In this document: piece after piece, positions 25,596-34,592 of the stretch
How positions within the stretch are numbered: the first letter of the stretch is position 1
Layout of the letters: each line of letters starts with the position of its first letter
Notes under the pieces: model-generated
Database searches by the model: none
What the model saw: the letters and a program-made list of their open reading frames with translations, nothing else
Told to the model about the DNA's origin: nothing
Translations under genes and position numbers: made by a program
Assembly (NCBI RefSeq): GCF_023509035.1
Contig: NZ_CP075583.1
Span: 744,001-808,000 of the forward strand
Direction: 5' to 3'
Source: Janthinobacterium lividum
GTDB taxonomy: Bacteria > Pseudomonadota > Gammaproteobacteria > Burkholderiales > Burkholderiaceae_D
Length of the DNA stretch: 64,000 nucleotides

Positions 25596-27174
25596 AGTGA
25601 ATTCCCTGCAAAACATGGATGCGGATCGCTTCATTGACGGGGTAGCTGTAGCCCTGCCCCACCGCCACGACGTGCGTGATATTGGCCAGGATGGCCTTGC
25701 CGGCGAGATTCCAGCGCGTGCTGTCGGGCTCGCCCTGGCGCGTCCAGTCCAGCATTTGCCGGAACAGCTCGCTGCGCGTGACGTTATTGTCGAGAATGGA
25801 CAGCATGCCCCAGGTGCCCGCAAAGGCCGTCGCCAGCACGCCCGTGGCGATCCAGGCGGAACGGCGGCTCAGCTGACTATCGGCACCCGCCTGCTCGCCG
25901 CGGCGCGCCGCCAGCAACAATAATACGACGGTGGCGACCAGGTACAGCAGTTTCGAGAAGTGGCCGATGGCGCCCAGCAGCGAGAAGAACAGGGCCACGG
26001 GCGGCACGATGGCGGCGCGCGCCGCTTCTTTGCCTTCATGGAAGAACCTGCCGCCCGCTTCAAAGTCCGTGCGGCTGGCGCGGTATTCCACCAGTTTTTC
26101 CGCCGTCTGGCGATCGAGGAACTGCTCGAACAGGCGCCCGAACTCGGCAGGACTCGCATACGATGCCTGCACCGTGGCGCCAGCCGGCAGTTTCAAGGCT
26201 TCGCGCAATTCCGCCTGCACGCCGGGGCGCGCGACAAAGGCGGCAAACGGCAAGCCCGGCGGGATGCGCTCGCCGCGCACGGAGACGCCCTTGCTGGCCG
26301 CCTCGGCCGTATAGCGGCGCTTGACGGCGGCGCGGAAACCCCGCTCGTCGTCGGTCTGCCAGTTGGCGGGCACGGGCACTTTCTTGCGCACATTATTGAC
26401 GACGGCCGCCTGGCGCCGCATCGGCACCGAATGCGGCTGCCAGCCACGCCGCGACAGGCTGCTCACGTATTCCTGCCACGAGGATTGCTGCTTGGCGCGC
26501 AAGCCGGCATCGCTGTCGGGAATGATGCCCGCATACAATTCCCACTTGCCGGCCAGCTCGCGCATGGCTTCCTGATATTTGTCATAGTAGCCGGACGGGC
26601 CGCCCGCCACCTGGCGCACATTGGCGCGCACCAGCTGCTCCTTGGCCGGCCCCATGCGCTCGTCAAGATGCCGCACCGACACGGCCAGGAAGGGGAACAG
26701 GGCCAGGAAAGACTTGCCTTCCGGCTTGGCGAACAGGGTGGGATCATCGACCAGGCCCTGCAGTTGCAAGCTGCCGCCTACCAGCGAACGCTGCAGCAAG
26801 GTGGTGTTGAAGGCCATGCGGCGAAATTCCGCGTCGCGCGTGTTGACGAGCACATTCACCGTGGTTTTCAGCACGCCGAAGACGACGCCGGCCGTCACCA
26901 CGCAGCAGACGATGATCTTGGTCCAGCTTGGCCCGCTGCCATTGTTCTTCAGCCGGCGGCGCCACATCAGCTGCAACACCACCAGCGCGGCGGCGATGCC
27001 CGACAGGCTGCGGCCATAGAATTCCACGCCTTCCACATCTTCCGGCTTGACGTTGCCGCCCACCACGTCGAGCAAGCGGGCATTGAAGCCCAGCTCGAAG
27101 CACAGGTAAATAATCGTCAGGACGATCAGGATCAAGGTCTGCCGGATCTGCAGACTGCGCAAACTCGCGGCCAT
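25570..27174 (-). CDS. Large membrane protein of unknown function in the sigma-like locus
   Basis: A 534-residue protein with N-terminal hydrophobic segments (LILIVLTIIYLCFELGFN at about 14-31; two more to about residue 105). A large, mostly hydrophilic middle of about 280 residues follows, then further segments (VALFFSLLGAIGHFSKLLYL and ATVVLLLLAAR), and a short tail. The middle is probably a soluble domain on one face of the membrane. I recognise no family. It starts one base after the lipoprotein gene stop and overlaps the glycerophosphodiesterase start. Confidence 0.65.
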   Translation of the reverse strand: MAASLRSLQIRQTLILIVLTIIYLCFELGFNARLLDVVGGNVKPEDVEGVEFYGRSLSGIAAALVVLQLMWRRRLKNNGSGPSWTKIIVCCVVTAGVVFGVLKTTVNVLVNTRDAEFRRMAFNTTLLQRSLVGGSLQLQGLVDDPTLFAKPEGKSFLALFPFLAVSVRHLDERMGPAKEQLVRANVRQVAGGPSGYYDKYQEAMRELAGKWELYAGIIPDSDAGLRAKQQSSWQEYVSSLSRRGWQPHSVPMRRQAAVVNNVRKKVPVPANWQTDDERGFRAAVKRRYTAEAASKGVSVRGERIPPGLPFAAFVARPGVQAELREALKLPAGATVQASYASPAEFGRLFEQFLDRQTAEKLVEYRASRTDFEAGGRFFHEGKEAARAAIVPPVALFFSLLGAIGHFSKLLYLVATVVLLLLAARRGEQAGADSQLSRRSAWIATGVLATAFAGTWGMLSILDNNVTRSELFRQMLDWTRQGEPDSTRWNLAGKAILANITHVVAVGQGYSYPVNEAIRIHVLQGIHYGYHAQQK

Positions 27175-27175
27175 C

Positions 27176-28051
27176 TTATTTCCTCAAGTCGATGACGACG
27201 GGCTTGATTTCTTCCGTCTGGAAACTCATGGCGGCTGGCACGCGCGAAGCGCTGTCGGCGGCGCGCGCGGCCGGAGCCGACGTTGTCGATGAAGCTGGCA
27301 CGGTGCGTGCTGGCGCCGGCGCTTCCTGCGCCACCTGGCGCCGGTTCTTGCTGGTGGTGCGCGTGGCGGGCTTCGCGGCAGGCGCCGGGGCCGCTGCCGG
27401 CGGCGCCGGGATCACGCGTCCGCTGTCGCTGCCGGGCATGGTGGCGATGACGGGGCCCGTGGCGCGCAAGGCGTCGTCGGCAAATGGCTGCGCGCGCGTA
27501 TCGACGCCGGGCGGCACCGGCACGCTGGCGTTGAGCAGCCGGCTATCCGTGTAGATCATGCGCGACAGGCGGTTGTAGTTGGGGAAGTCGATATTCAGCG
27601 ATTTCGCATCCGCCGCCAGCTCCACGCGGGGACGGTCCTTGCAATTGCCGACTGTCCACTGCAGCACGTCCGTGCCCTGGAAAGCCAGCACTTCATAGCG
27701 GTAGGCGCAGCCGCGCTCCTGGGTTTCCACGATCACCACGGTGCGCTCGCCCACGTTTTCCACGCGCGCCACGCGGGCCGTGATGGCATTGTCCAGCGGC
27801 ACGACGCGAAACGCCTGCGACAGCTTGATCGAATACTTGCCCTTCGGATCCTTGCGCAAGGTGCCTTCCGTGCCATCGCGCAAGCGGAAGGTGGAAATCG
27901 GCGTGCCGAACAACTCGGCCGTATCCAGGCCCATCATCACGCCGCCACGGCCATTCGGCGTCATGGCGCAGCCCGTCAACAGGACGCCAACTGCCACGCC
28001 GGCGATCAATTTGCGCCAGTGCGCGGATGCAAAATTCTTATATGTTGTCAT
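27176..28051 (-). CDS. Lipoprotein of unknown function
   Basis: A 291-residue protein with a lipoprotein signal peptide: GVAVGVLLTGC, lipobox LTGC near residue 28. A globular part of about 170 residues follows, then a Pro/Ala-rich low-complexity linker (PAPPAAAPAPAAKPATRTTS) and a short tail ending VVIDLRK. The linker would let it span the periplasm. ATG at 28051 is used; an open frame continues upstream but is antisense-like. It is co-directional with the anti-sigma-like gene (28-base gap). Confidence 0.7.
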   Translation of the reverse strand: MTTYKNFASAHWRKLIAGVAVGVLLTGCAMTPNGRGGVMMGLDTAELFGTPISTFRLRDGTEGTLRKDPKGKYSIKLSQAFRVVPLDNAITARVARVENVGERTVVIVETQERGCAYRYEVLAFQGTDVLQWTVGNCKDRPRVELAADAKSLNIDFPNYNRLSRMIYTDSRLLNASVPVPPGVDTRAQPFADDALRATGPVIATMPGSDSGRVIPAPPAAAPAPAAKPATRTTSKNRRQVAQEAPAPARTVPASSTTSAPAARAADSASRVPAAMSFQTEEIKPVVIDLRK

Positions 28052-28079
28052 GCTGGATAACTTTCTCTTATTTCTGAAT

Positions 28080-29111
28080 TCAGGGATTGATGACGGCCAG
28101 CGGATTGCCCGGGCCTGGCGGCGGCAAGACTTTCTGGCGGTCGCGCGACAGCACAGTGAAGGCGCCCAGGGTGTCCGGGCCGGCGACGATTTCCAGCTGC
28201 TCACGCTGCAGCCAGGTGCGGATTTCCGCTTCTGTTGCCTCGGCGCGGAACAGCACGCGCGTGCGCACGCCCGTCTCGACGCCGCTGCGCTGTGGAGCAC
28301 CGTTGCGGAATTCGGCATTGCCGACGACGGCGTTTTCCTTCGGCAAGAACAGCCACGCCGATTGCACCACCATCACACTGGCGGCCACGGCCGTGACGAT
28401 CTTCAGCCAGCGGCTGGCATTGGCCGCCTGCACCGGCTTAGCTACCGGTGCCAGCGCATCGGCCGTAGCGATCTGCAACTGCTGCAGTCCCTGGCGCAGC
28501 AATTGCCGGTAGGCCACGCGGCCATCCTTGCCCAGCTCGCTCGACAGGGGCGTGCCCGTCAGCGCATAGTCGTCGCCAGGCAAGGCCACGCGGGCGATCA
28601 CGCCGGGCGCCGCCGGGGCGGCATTGGCGCGGCCATGCGTTTCCAGCCAGCGCGCCGCCTGCAGGCGCTCCTGGCTGAACACGCCCAGGCAAGCACCCAG
28701 GTCCGTCAAGGCCAACGTCACGGGCAGGTCGCACAGCACCAGACCGGCACGCGGGTCGGCGGGCGCGTCGCGCTCTTCGACCACCAGGCCGCAAGCGTCC
28801 GCATACGCCGTATCGGGCGTGACGAGCCAGCCGCGCCAGCGCTGCCGCGTGCTGTCCCAGGCATCGAGCAGCACGGCGCCAAAGCCGGGGCGGCGCGCCA
28901 GCAAGTGGATCTGTCCACCCGCGATGGGCCGCGCGGCCAGCGGCGCGGCATCGCTGCGGCGCGCAAAGCGTTCCATCACGTATTCCGGCACGGCGATGCC
29001 GCGCCAGTCGGGGGTATCACCGCAGACATCCGCATCCAGCAGTTCGGCGGCGGACGGCGGCGCCGGCAAACGGGCGGCAACAATGGCCAGTGTGGGCGTC
29101 AATGCAGTCAT
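28080..29111 (-). CDS. Single-pass membrane protein, anti-sigma-factor-like
   Basis: A 343-residue protein. About 235 N-terminal residues appear cytoplasmic. One membrane segment follows (WLKIVTAVAASVMVVQSAWL). The outer domain, about 85 residues, contains RAEATEAEIRTWLQREQLEI then VAGPDTLGAFTVL. That C-terminal pattern is characteristic of membrane anti-sigma factors of Betaproteobacteria. The start overlaps the sigma-like gene stop by four bases (ATGA), the usual arrangement for such pairs. I see no zinc-finger HxxxCxxC motif, so an anti-sigma role is inferred from topology, the outer domain and gene order. Confidence 0.6.
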   Translation of the reverse strand: MTALTPTLAIVAARLPAPPSAAELLDADVCGDTPDWRGIAVPEYVMERFARRSDAAPLAARPIAGGQIHLLARRPGFGAVLLDAWDSTRQRWRGWLVTPDTAYADACGLVVEERDAPADPRAGLVLCDLPVTLALTDLGACLGVFSQERLQAARWLETHGRANAAPAAPGVIARVALPGDDYALTGTPLSSELGKDGRVAYRQLLRQGLQQLQIATADALAPVAKPVQAANASRWLKIVTAVAASVMVVQSAWLFLPKENAVVGNAEFRNGAPQRSGVETGVRTRVLFRAEATEAEIRTWLQREQLEIVAGPDTLGAFTVLSRDRQKVLPPPGPGNPLAVINP

Positions 29112-29938
29112 GCCGGTGGCCTTTCATCAGTGTTCGGGTCGGTGGACGCGGGGTCCATGTGCAGGGATAACGCGGCCACGCACAAAATATCCAAAACTAT
29201 TTGCGCCGCCTGCATGTCGCGCACGGCCAGGGAATCCCCCACGCGCAGCTTGAGCAGGCTCAAGACCCAGCTGCCCAGCAAGGTGGCGCGGTGGGCCGGT
29301 TCGACGATCTGGCATCCCGCGCTATTGGTCTCGCCCTTCTGCCTGTGCACCAGTCCCAGCTTGCCGCCGTGATAATGCGCGGAAGCGATCTGCTCGGCCA
29401 GTTCCTTGACGGGCATGCCGCCGCAGCCGCAATGGCGCAGCAGCAAGATCAAATCACGGGGCAAGGTGGCAATAAAAACGTCTGCCGCTACGCGCACCTG
29501 CTGCGGCGTGAGCTGGTAGTCGCGCAACGGTTCGGCATAGGCGTCGGGCGCGCGCAAGTCGCAGCCGTCTTGCGCATCGGCATCTTCCTCAATACGCTGC
29601 TTGCGCAGCTGGTCGATGATGAAACGCTTGAAGTACAAAAACAGGGCGCCCACGTGGTGAGGCGCGGCATCGCTGTCGCTGTGGAGGACTTTTTCGATGA
29701 AAAACTGGTGGCGCAAATCGGCCAAGGAATCGCCCAGCGATGCCGCCTCACGCGGGCGGCATGGCATCAGCGCGGCGATGACGCGCTGGTAAAACTCGCC
29801 CAGTTCGCCTTGTGTCAGCTGCGGGCGGCGGGTCCAGAAAGCATGAATCCGTTCAAATTGTTCCGATTGCACAGCCGGTCCGATCGTGTGTTGGGCGGCA
29901 CGCGCCACTGGCCGGCGGCGACGCACACCGGCAAACAA
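29108..29938 (-). CDS. Divergent ECF-sigma-factor-like protein
   Basis: Up to 276 residues. A segment resembling sigma region 2 includes DLRHQFFIEKVL and ALFLYFKRFIIDQLRKQRIE. A region-4-like part includes ATLPRDLILLLRHCGCGGMP then VKELAEQIA. The long C-terminal tail beyond that is unusual. The start is unclear: no ATG is near, and candidates are TTG 29938 or GTG 29872 (VQSEQFERIHAFW). Coupling by four bases to the membrane anti-sigma-like gene strengthens the call. It would direct transcription of this operon and perhaps the divergent caspase gene. It could instead be a non-sigma regulator. Confidence 0.52.
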   Translation of the reverse strand: MFAGVRRRRPVARAAQHTIGPAVQSEQFERIHAFWTRRPQLTQGELGEFYQRVIAALMPCRPREAASLGDSLADLRHQFFIEKVLHSDSDAAPHHVGALFLYFKRFIIDQLRKQRIEEDADAQDGCDLRAPDAYAEPLRDYQLTPQQVRVAADVFIATLPRDLILLLRHCGCGGMPVKELAEQIASAHYHGGKLGLVHRQKGETNSAGCQIVEPAHRATLLGSWVLSLLKLRVGDSLAVRDMQAAQIVLDILCVAALSLHMDPASTDPNTDERPPA

Positions 29939-30059
29939 GCAATACGCTGGCCAGACAAGAAAAACTTGTCAGTAAGGTAAAATGCATTTAGGCAATTTTC
30001 TCATATCACAGTAAAAACCGCTAACTTTTGTTACTTTCACGACAATTCCCGAGACGCCG

Positions 30060-31477
30060 ATGCAACGCCTGATTCCCCTGTTCTTGAGCCTGTTCTTTTT
30101 GCTGGGCAGCAACGTAGCGCACGCCGCCGTGCCAGCGTCTGTGCAAGCTGCTCCCGGCAAGCGCATCGCCCTGGTGATCGGCAATGCGGCGTATCCGCAG
30201 CCGCTATTGAATCCCGTCAACGATGCGCGCGCCATGGCCGAACGCCTGCGCCGCCTGGGTTTTGAGGTGCTGTTGCGCACGGACATCAACGCGGCGCAGC
30301 TGCAAAAGGCCTCGGCCGAGTTTTCCACGCAGGCGCGGGGCGCCGATATCGCCCTCGTGTTTTACGCGGGCCACGGCGCGCAGGCGGGCGAAGCCAATTA
30401 TGTGTTGCCGCTGGGCGCCAACATGAATGCGCTGAGCGCTGCCGCGATTGCCGCGCAGGGCGTCTCCGTTTCCAGCCTGGCGGGCGATTTGCAGCGTACG
30501 GGCGCGCGCGGCGCCGTGCTGATCCTCGACGCTTGCCGCCAGGAATATACGCGCGGTGGCGCCGTGGTGGTGCCCGGCGGCGGCAATGCGGCCAGCCACG
30601 GCTTTGCCGATACGCAAGCGCCACGCGGCGTGGTGATCGCCTATTCGGCGGGACCGGGCGCCCTGGCGCGCGATTTCTGGTCGCCCGATTCGCGCAACAG
30701 CCCCTACACGAGCGCCCTGCTCGACGCGCTCGATGCCCCGGGCTTGCCCATGGGCGACGTGTTTTCGCAAGTGGCGGCAAGAGTGGCCGCCATGACGCAC
30801 GATGTGCAAAAGCCCCGCGTATCGTTTGGCGAAACGTCGGCGCGGCTGGTGCTGAACATGGGCAGCGGCAAGGGCGTCAGCCAGCCGGCGCCGGGCGTAC
30901 TGGCATCGGGCAACAACGGCATGCGTGCCCCCTCCCGGCGCCAGCGCCAGCGACGCCGCCGGCCGCCGCACCGGGAGCGAAAGTGTGGCCCGGTAACGTG
31001 CTGCAAGACATCAACTATGAAATCCGCATGCAGATCGCGGCGCGGCCGTTTCCCCGCCAGCAGCTGGAAAAGCGCGCGCGCAGTGGCGACCTGGTGGCGC
31101 TGACGGCCCTCGGCTATGGCATCGGCGGCGGCGATGCCGGTATCAAGCAGCCGAAAACGGGCATGCAGTGGCTGGAAAAGGCGGCCGCGAAAGACTTTCC
31201 CATCGCCCAGACCTATCTGGCGGAATTGCTGATGATCAAGGGCGACCCCGCCTCATTAAAACGGGCCGGCGTGCTGCTGGACGCCGCCTCGCAGGCCGGC
31301 TACACGGCCGCCCATGCGTATAAATTCGACCTGGCCCGGCGCACGGGCGCGCCGCCGCAAGACGCGGCACGGCATTTGCAGGACGCCTTCATGGGCTTGA
31401 TGAAGGATTACCAGGGCGCTGCCAAGGATTTGATGCAGCCGCAAAAAATAATTCAAAATAATTTTAGATTTCCCTGA
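30060..31477 (+). pseudogene. Secreted caspase-like (C14) peptidase with Sel1-like C-terminus, apparent frameshift
   Basis: It has a signal peptide (residues 1-22, ending NVAHA), then a caspase/metacaspase p20 fold: KRIALVIGNAAYPQPLLNPV, catalytic His105 in FYAGHGAQ and catalytic Cys159 in LILDACRQE. After a Pro/Ala linker, the C-terminal part has Sel1/TPR-like repeats (GMQWLEKAAAKDFPIAQTYL). The frame breaks in the linker, where the C5 run at 30928-30932 needs one more C to read MRAPLPAPAPATPPAAAPGA. Restored, it has about 472 residues. It is divergent from the sigma-like operon, 122 bases away. Targets are unknown. Confidence 0.8.
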
Positions 31478-31536
31478 ACTGCCCCCGTTATCCGGGGGTA
31501 CATGCAATACAGCATGACAGTGACCAGGGAAATCCC

Positions 31537-32362
31537 ATGCAAGCATCGAGCACGGCAGCAACCATTACCACCGGCCAACGGGGCCGCATCCTCGCCTACC
31601 AACCGAGCGGACAAGGTTCCGTCAGCGTGGCCGGCATTCAACATGCCTTCGACGTCAGTACCCACTGGCGCTCAGACGTGGCGCCCGCCATCAACGCCGT
31701 CGTCGACGTGCGCTTCGATGACGCTGGCAGCCTCGCCACCGTCAGCGCCGTGGCGACGCAGCAACTGGCGCAGGAAGAAATGGCCGGCGCGGCGAAACTG
31801 GCGCGCGACAAGGGCCAGCAGCTGTGGGGCCAGGCAGTCTCGGCGCTGGGCATCAAGGTGCTGGTCAGCCTTGGCGTCTTGATCGCCGGCGCCTTTGTCT
31901 TCAACACCATCGGCATCCGCCTGTTCGCCTCCGTCTCGCGCACCTATTGGCAGCTGCTGGGCCTGTCGGCCGACAGCCTGGAAAGCTTTGCCCGCGATGG
32001 CGGCGGCGGTTTTACCTCCGCACAATTTTTTCTTCCTGCTGGCCATTGCCGGCTGCTGCGCCACCATGGCCAGCAGCCACCCGAAAGCGGCGCTGGGCAA
32101 GTGCGCGCCGCTGCTGTTCGTCGTCATCCACAGCAGCTTGCTGTTCATTAAGATCAAGGGCGCCGTCAGCGATGCGGGCAACGCCATGGGCGGCATCATG
32201 GGTAGCCGCGCGGCCCGCATGGCCGAGCAGATGGCCAGTGAAATGCTGGGGCAAGTGTGGCAAGGCTTGTCGTTCGGTATCGGTTTTTACCTAGTGCTGG
32301 CAGCCAGCATTGTCCTGGCCGCTTACGGTGTTGGCGAATACAAACGCAAGAGCATCGGCTAA
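31537..32362 (+). pseudogene. Membrane protein with cold-shock-like N-terminal domain, apparent frameshift
   Basis: Residues 10-70 (GQRGRILAYQPSGQGSVSVA, then HAFDVSTHWRSD) look like a small OB-fold resembling cold-shock domains. Hydrophobic segments follow (VLVSLGVLIAGAFVFNTIGI and later ones) and a tail ending KRKSIG. The frame breaks after TSAQFF. The run at 32026-32031 has six T, and five would read AQFFFLLAIAGCC and rejoin the frames, giving about 274 residues. It lies about 60 bases after the caspase-like gene in the same direction. Confidence 0.65.
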
Positions 32363-32402
32363 GCCCCGCACTCCCCCACACATCAACTTTGAAGGAAATA
32401 CC

Positions 32403-33140
32403 ATGCAACGCACCCTCCCCGCCCTGCTCGCCATCGCCATCGCCATCCTGCTGTCCGCCTGCGGCAAGCCCTCCGACAATGCAACGCCGGCGGCCTCGGC
32501 GCCCGCCACCAGCGTGGCCGACATGGCCGCCAAGGCGCAAGTAAAAGCGGCCGCCGCCAGCCTGCCGCAAGCGGACGCTGCCACGCCAACGTCCAGCTAT
32601 GTCGACATCACGAGCGGCAACCAGTTGATGTACAGCTACATCGCCCTGTCCGACGTGCCACCCGATTACGCGGCCGTGGCGCAGCGCATCTCGCGCGACT
32701 ATGCGGGCAGCAACGATGCCTTCCGCAAGCAGGAAGTGCTCGACGCCCTGAAACCGCAGATCGACGCCAAGGTCAACGAAGCGAAAACCAAACGCTACCT
32801 GCGCTACCAGATCAATGGCCAGGGCGCGCTGTCGCCATACGCCATGGACAAGGCCGCCTTCCCCGCCAAGTTCGCCGAAGCGGGCACGTATTACTACATG
32901 TACGACAACGGCGACTACAAGCTGGCGTTCACGAATGGCGACGGTTACTCACTGCTGAAGGTAGACCAGGAGGCGGCGCGCAAGATCGAGGCGGCGCGCA
33001 GCGGCTACAAGGACTTCGCCATCGTCGTGTATGCCTACGCCCAGGAAGCGGACATGGCCAGCAAGCAGGTCAAGGCGCAGATCGTCAAGGTGGCGATCAA
33101 GCTGAACGGGCAGGAAATTCCTGTGCAGCAAGCGCTGTAA
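32403..33140 (+). CDS. Lipoprotein of unknown function
   Basis: A 245-residue protein. The signal peptide MQRTLPALLAIAIAILLSAC has a clear lipobox (LSAC), so it is a lipoprotein. An Ala-rich linker is followed by a globular domain of about 190 residues beginning YVDITSGNQLMYSYIALSD. There is no lipoprotein-sorting Asp at +2 (Gly instead), which suggests the outer membrane. A good ribosome-binding site, AAGGAAA, precedes ATG 32403. It follows the cold-shock-like membrane gene by 40 bases and is probably co-transcribed. Confidence 0.75.
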   Translation: MQRTLPALLAIAIAILLSACGKPSDNATPAASAPATSVADMAAKAQVKAAAASLPQADAATPTSSYVDITSGNQLMYSYIALSDVPPDYAAVAQRISRDYAGSNDAFRKQEVLDALKPQIDAKVNEAKTKRYLRYQINGQGALSPYAMDKAAFPAKFAEAGTYYYMYDNGDYKLAFTNGDGYSLLKVDQEAARKIEAARSGYKDFAIVVYAYAQEADMASKQVKAQIVKVAIKLNGQEIPVQQAL

Positions 33141-33192
33141 GCACCGGGGCCTTTGCGTTACACTGTTCGCCACATTGCATCGGGATAGCGAC

Positions 33193-34518
33193 ATGGGCGA
33201 ACAGACACAGGCGGAACAACATCTGGCGAAGGGCCAGCAACTGCAGCAGCAAGGCAAGCTGATCGAGGCGATCAACGCCTACCAGGCCGCCCATAAACTG
33301 AACCCGGCCCTGGCCGAAGCACAGCATTTCCAGGGACTGGCGATGCTGGAGCTGGGCCAGGGCGCCATCGGCCTGGGCTTGCTGAAACTGTCGCTCAAGC
33401 AGCAACCGGAGAACGCCCTGTTCCACTACAACCTGGGCAACGTGCTGCGCGGCACGGACAGCGAAGCGGCGCTGGCCAGCTACGCTACGGCGGCGCGGCT
33501 GGCGCCGCACGAGCACGATTTCGCCATCAGCCATGCCGAATTGCTGCTGGGAAAACAGCGCCTGGCCGACACCATCGCCGAGCTGGAACGGGCCCATGCG
33601 CTGCGTCCGCAGCGCTGGCAAACCCTGCAGGGTCTGGCCGAGTTGTATTACCGCACGGGACAGCAGGCACTGGCGCTGGCACGCTACGCGCAGGCCCTGG
33701 CGTTGCATCCGGCACTGGCGCAAACGTGCCGCATCGGCTTTGCCAGCCCCAGCACTGAAAACACGGAACGGCTGAGCACGCCCGACGTAACGGCAAGCTT
33801 GCACGATTTCCTGCGCGAAACCGACCTGCACATCCTCGACGATTTCCTGCCCGACCCGGCCGCCTGGCGCGCGCAGGCGCTGGCTTTACCGTTCGAGCAG
33901 CAGCGCTATGCCGGGCAGAACTACCCGGGCAGCCAGACCGCGGGCCAGCCCAGTCAAGACATCATGGAGCGCATCGCCACGGCGCTGGGCCGCCCCATCC
34001 GTTTTATCTCGCCCGACAATGGTTCCTACCGCCTCAGCTATGCGGACGCGATGGCGCGCACGGATATCCACGTGGATAACGAGACGGGCAACAATTTCAA
34101 TTTCTATGCGGGCGTGCTGTATCTGAACCCGCCCGAACAGTGCCAGGGCGGCACCACCTTCTGGCGCCACCAGCCCAGCGGCTGGTACCGTCGCTTGCCA
34201 GAAGCGGACGTAAAAGCGGGCGGCTACGCCAGCTTCAAGGATTTCCAGAAACGCTGGCTGCCGAACAGTAAAGTGCAGAAATTCAACGACTTGCAGGAAC
34301 AGCGCGACAGTTGGCAAGCGCTGCTGGAAGTGCCGATGCGCCACAACCGATTGATCGTGTACAAGGGCCACTACTTTCACTCGATCAGCAATGTGTTTGG
34401 CGACACGCCGGAGAATGGCCGCCTGGTGCAGCTGTTCTTTTTGAAGTGCCCGATTAAGTTATTCGCAGTAAAAATCGCCGAAGTTGATGACGGCGCCCAA
34501 GAAAATGTTCAGGGCTAG
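33193..34518 (+). CDS. TPR protein fused to a 2-oxoglutarate/Fe(II) oxygenase-like domain
   Basis: A 441-residue protein. About residues 5-190 are tetratricopeptide repeats (AEQHLAKGQQLQQQGKLIEA and successors). The C-terminal half resembles DUF6445-type 2-oxoglutarate/Fe(II) oxygenases. It has a metal-binding H-x-D in RTDIHVDNETGNNFNFYAGV and a distal His in YKGHYFHSISN, with a likely Arg ligand for 2-oxoglutarate in NGRLVQLFF. ATG at 33193 is preferred to an in-frame TTG upstream. The substrate is unknown; such proteins often hydroxylate peptides or amino acids. It stands alone. Confidence 0.75.
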   Translation: MGEQTQAEQHLAKGQQLQQQGKLIEAINAYQAAHKLNPALAEAQHFQGLAMLELGQGAIGLGLLKLSLKQQPENALFHYNLGNVLRGTDSEAALASYATAARLAPHEHDFAISHAELLLGKQRLADTIAELERAHALRPQRWQTLQGLAELYYRTGQQALALARYAQALALHPALAQTCRIGFASPSTENTERLSTPDVTASLHDFLRETDLHILDDFLPDPAAWRAQALALPFEQQRYAGQNYPGSQTAGQPSQDIMERIATALGRPIRFISPDNGSYRLSYADAMARTDIHVDNETGNNFNFYAGVLYLNPPEQCQGGTTFWRHQPSGWYRRLPEADVKAGGYASFKDFQKRWLPNSKVQKFNDLQEQRDSWQALLEVPMRHNRLIVYKGHYFHSISNVFGDTPENGRLVQLFFLKCPIKLFAVKIAEVDDGAQENVQG

Positions 34519-34592
34519 GCGCCGTGCCGCAGGCAGTACGAATGTACGACAAGGCACGGCAACAACGCCATGGACGTTTTATTGGGTGATCG

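Noticed and set aside
31482..31498. CCCCCG...CGGGGG hairpin after the caspase-like gene as a terminator
   Set aside because: Short stem and no T tract; the next gene follows closely in the same direction.
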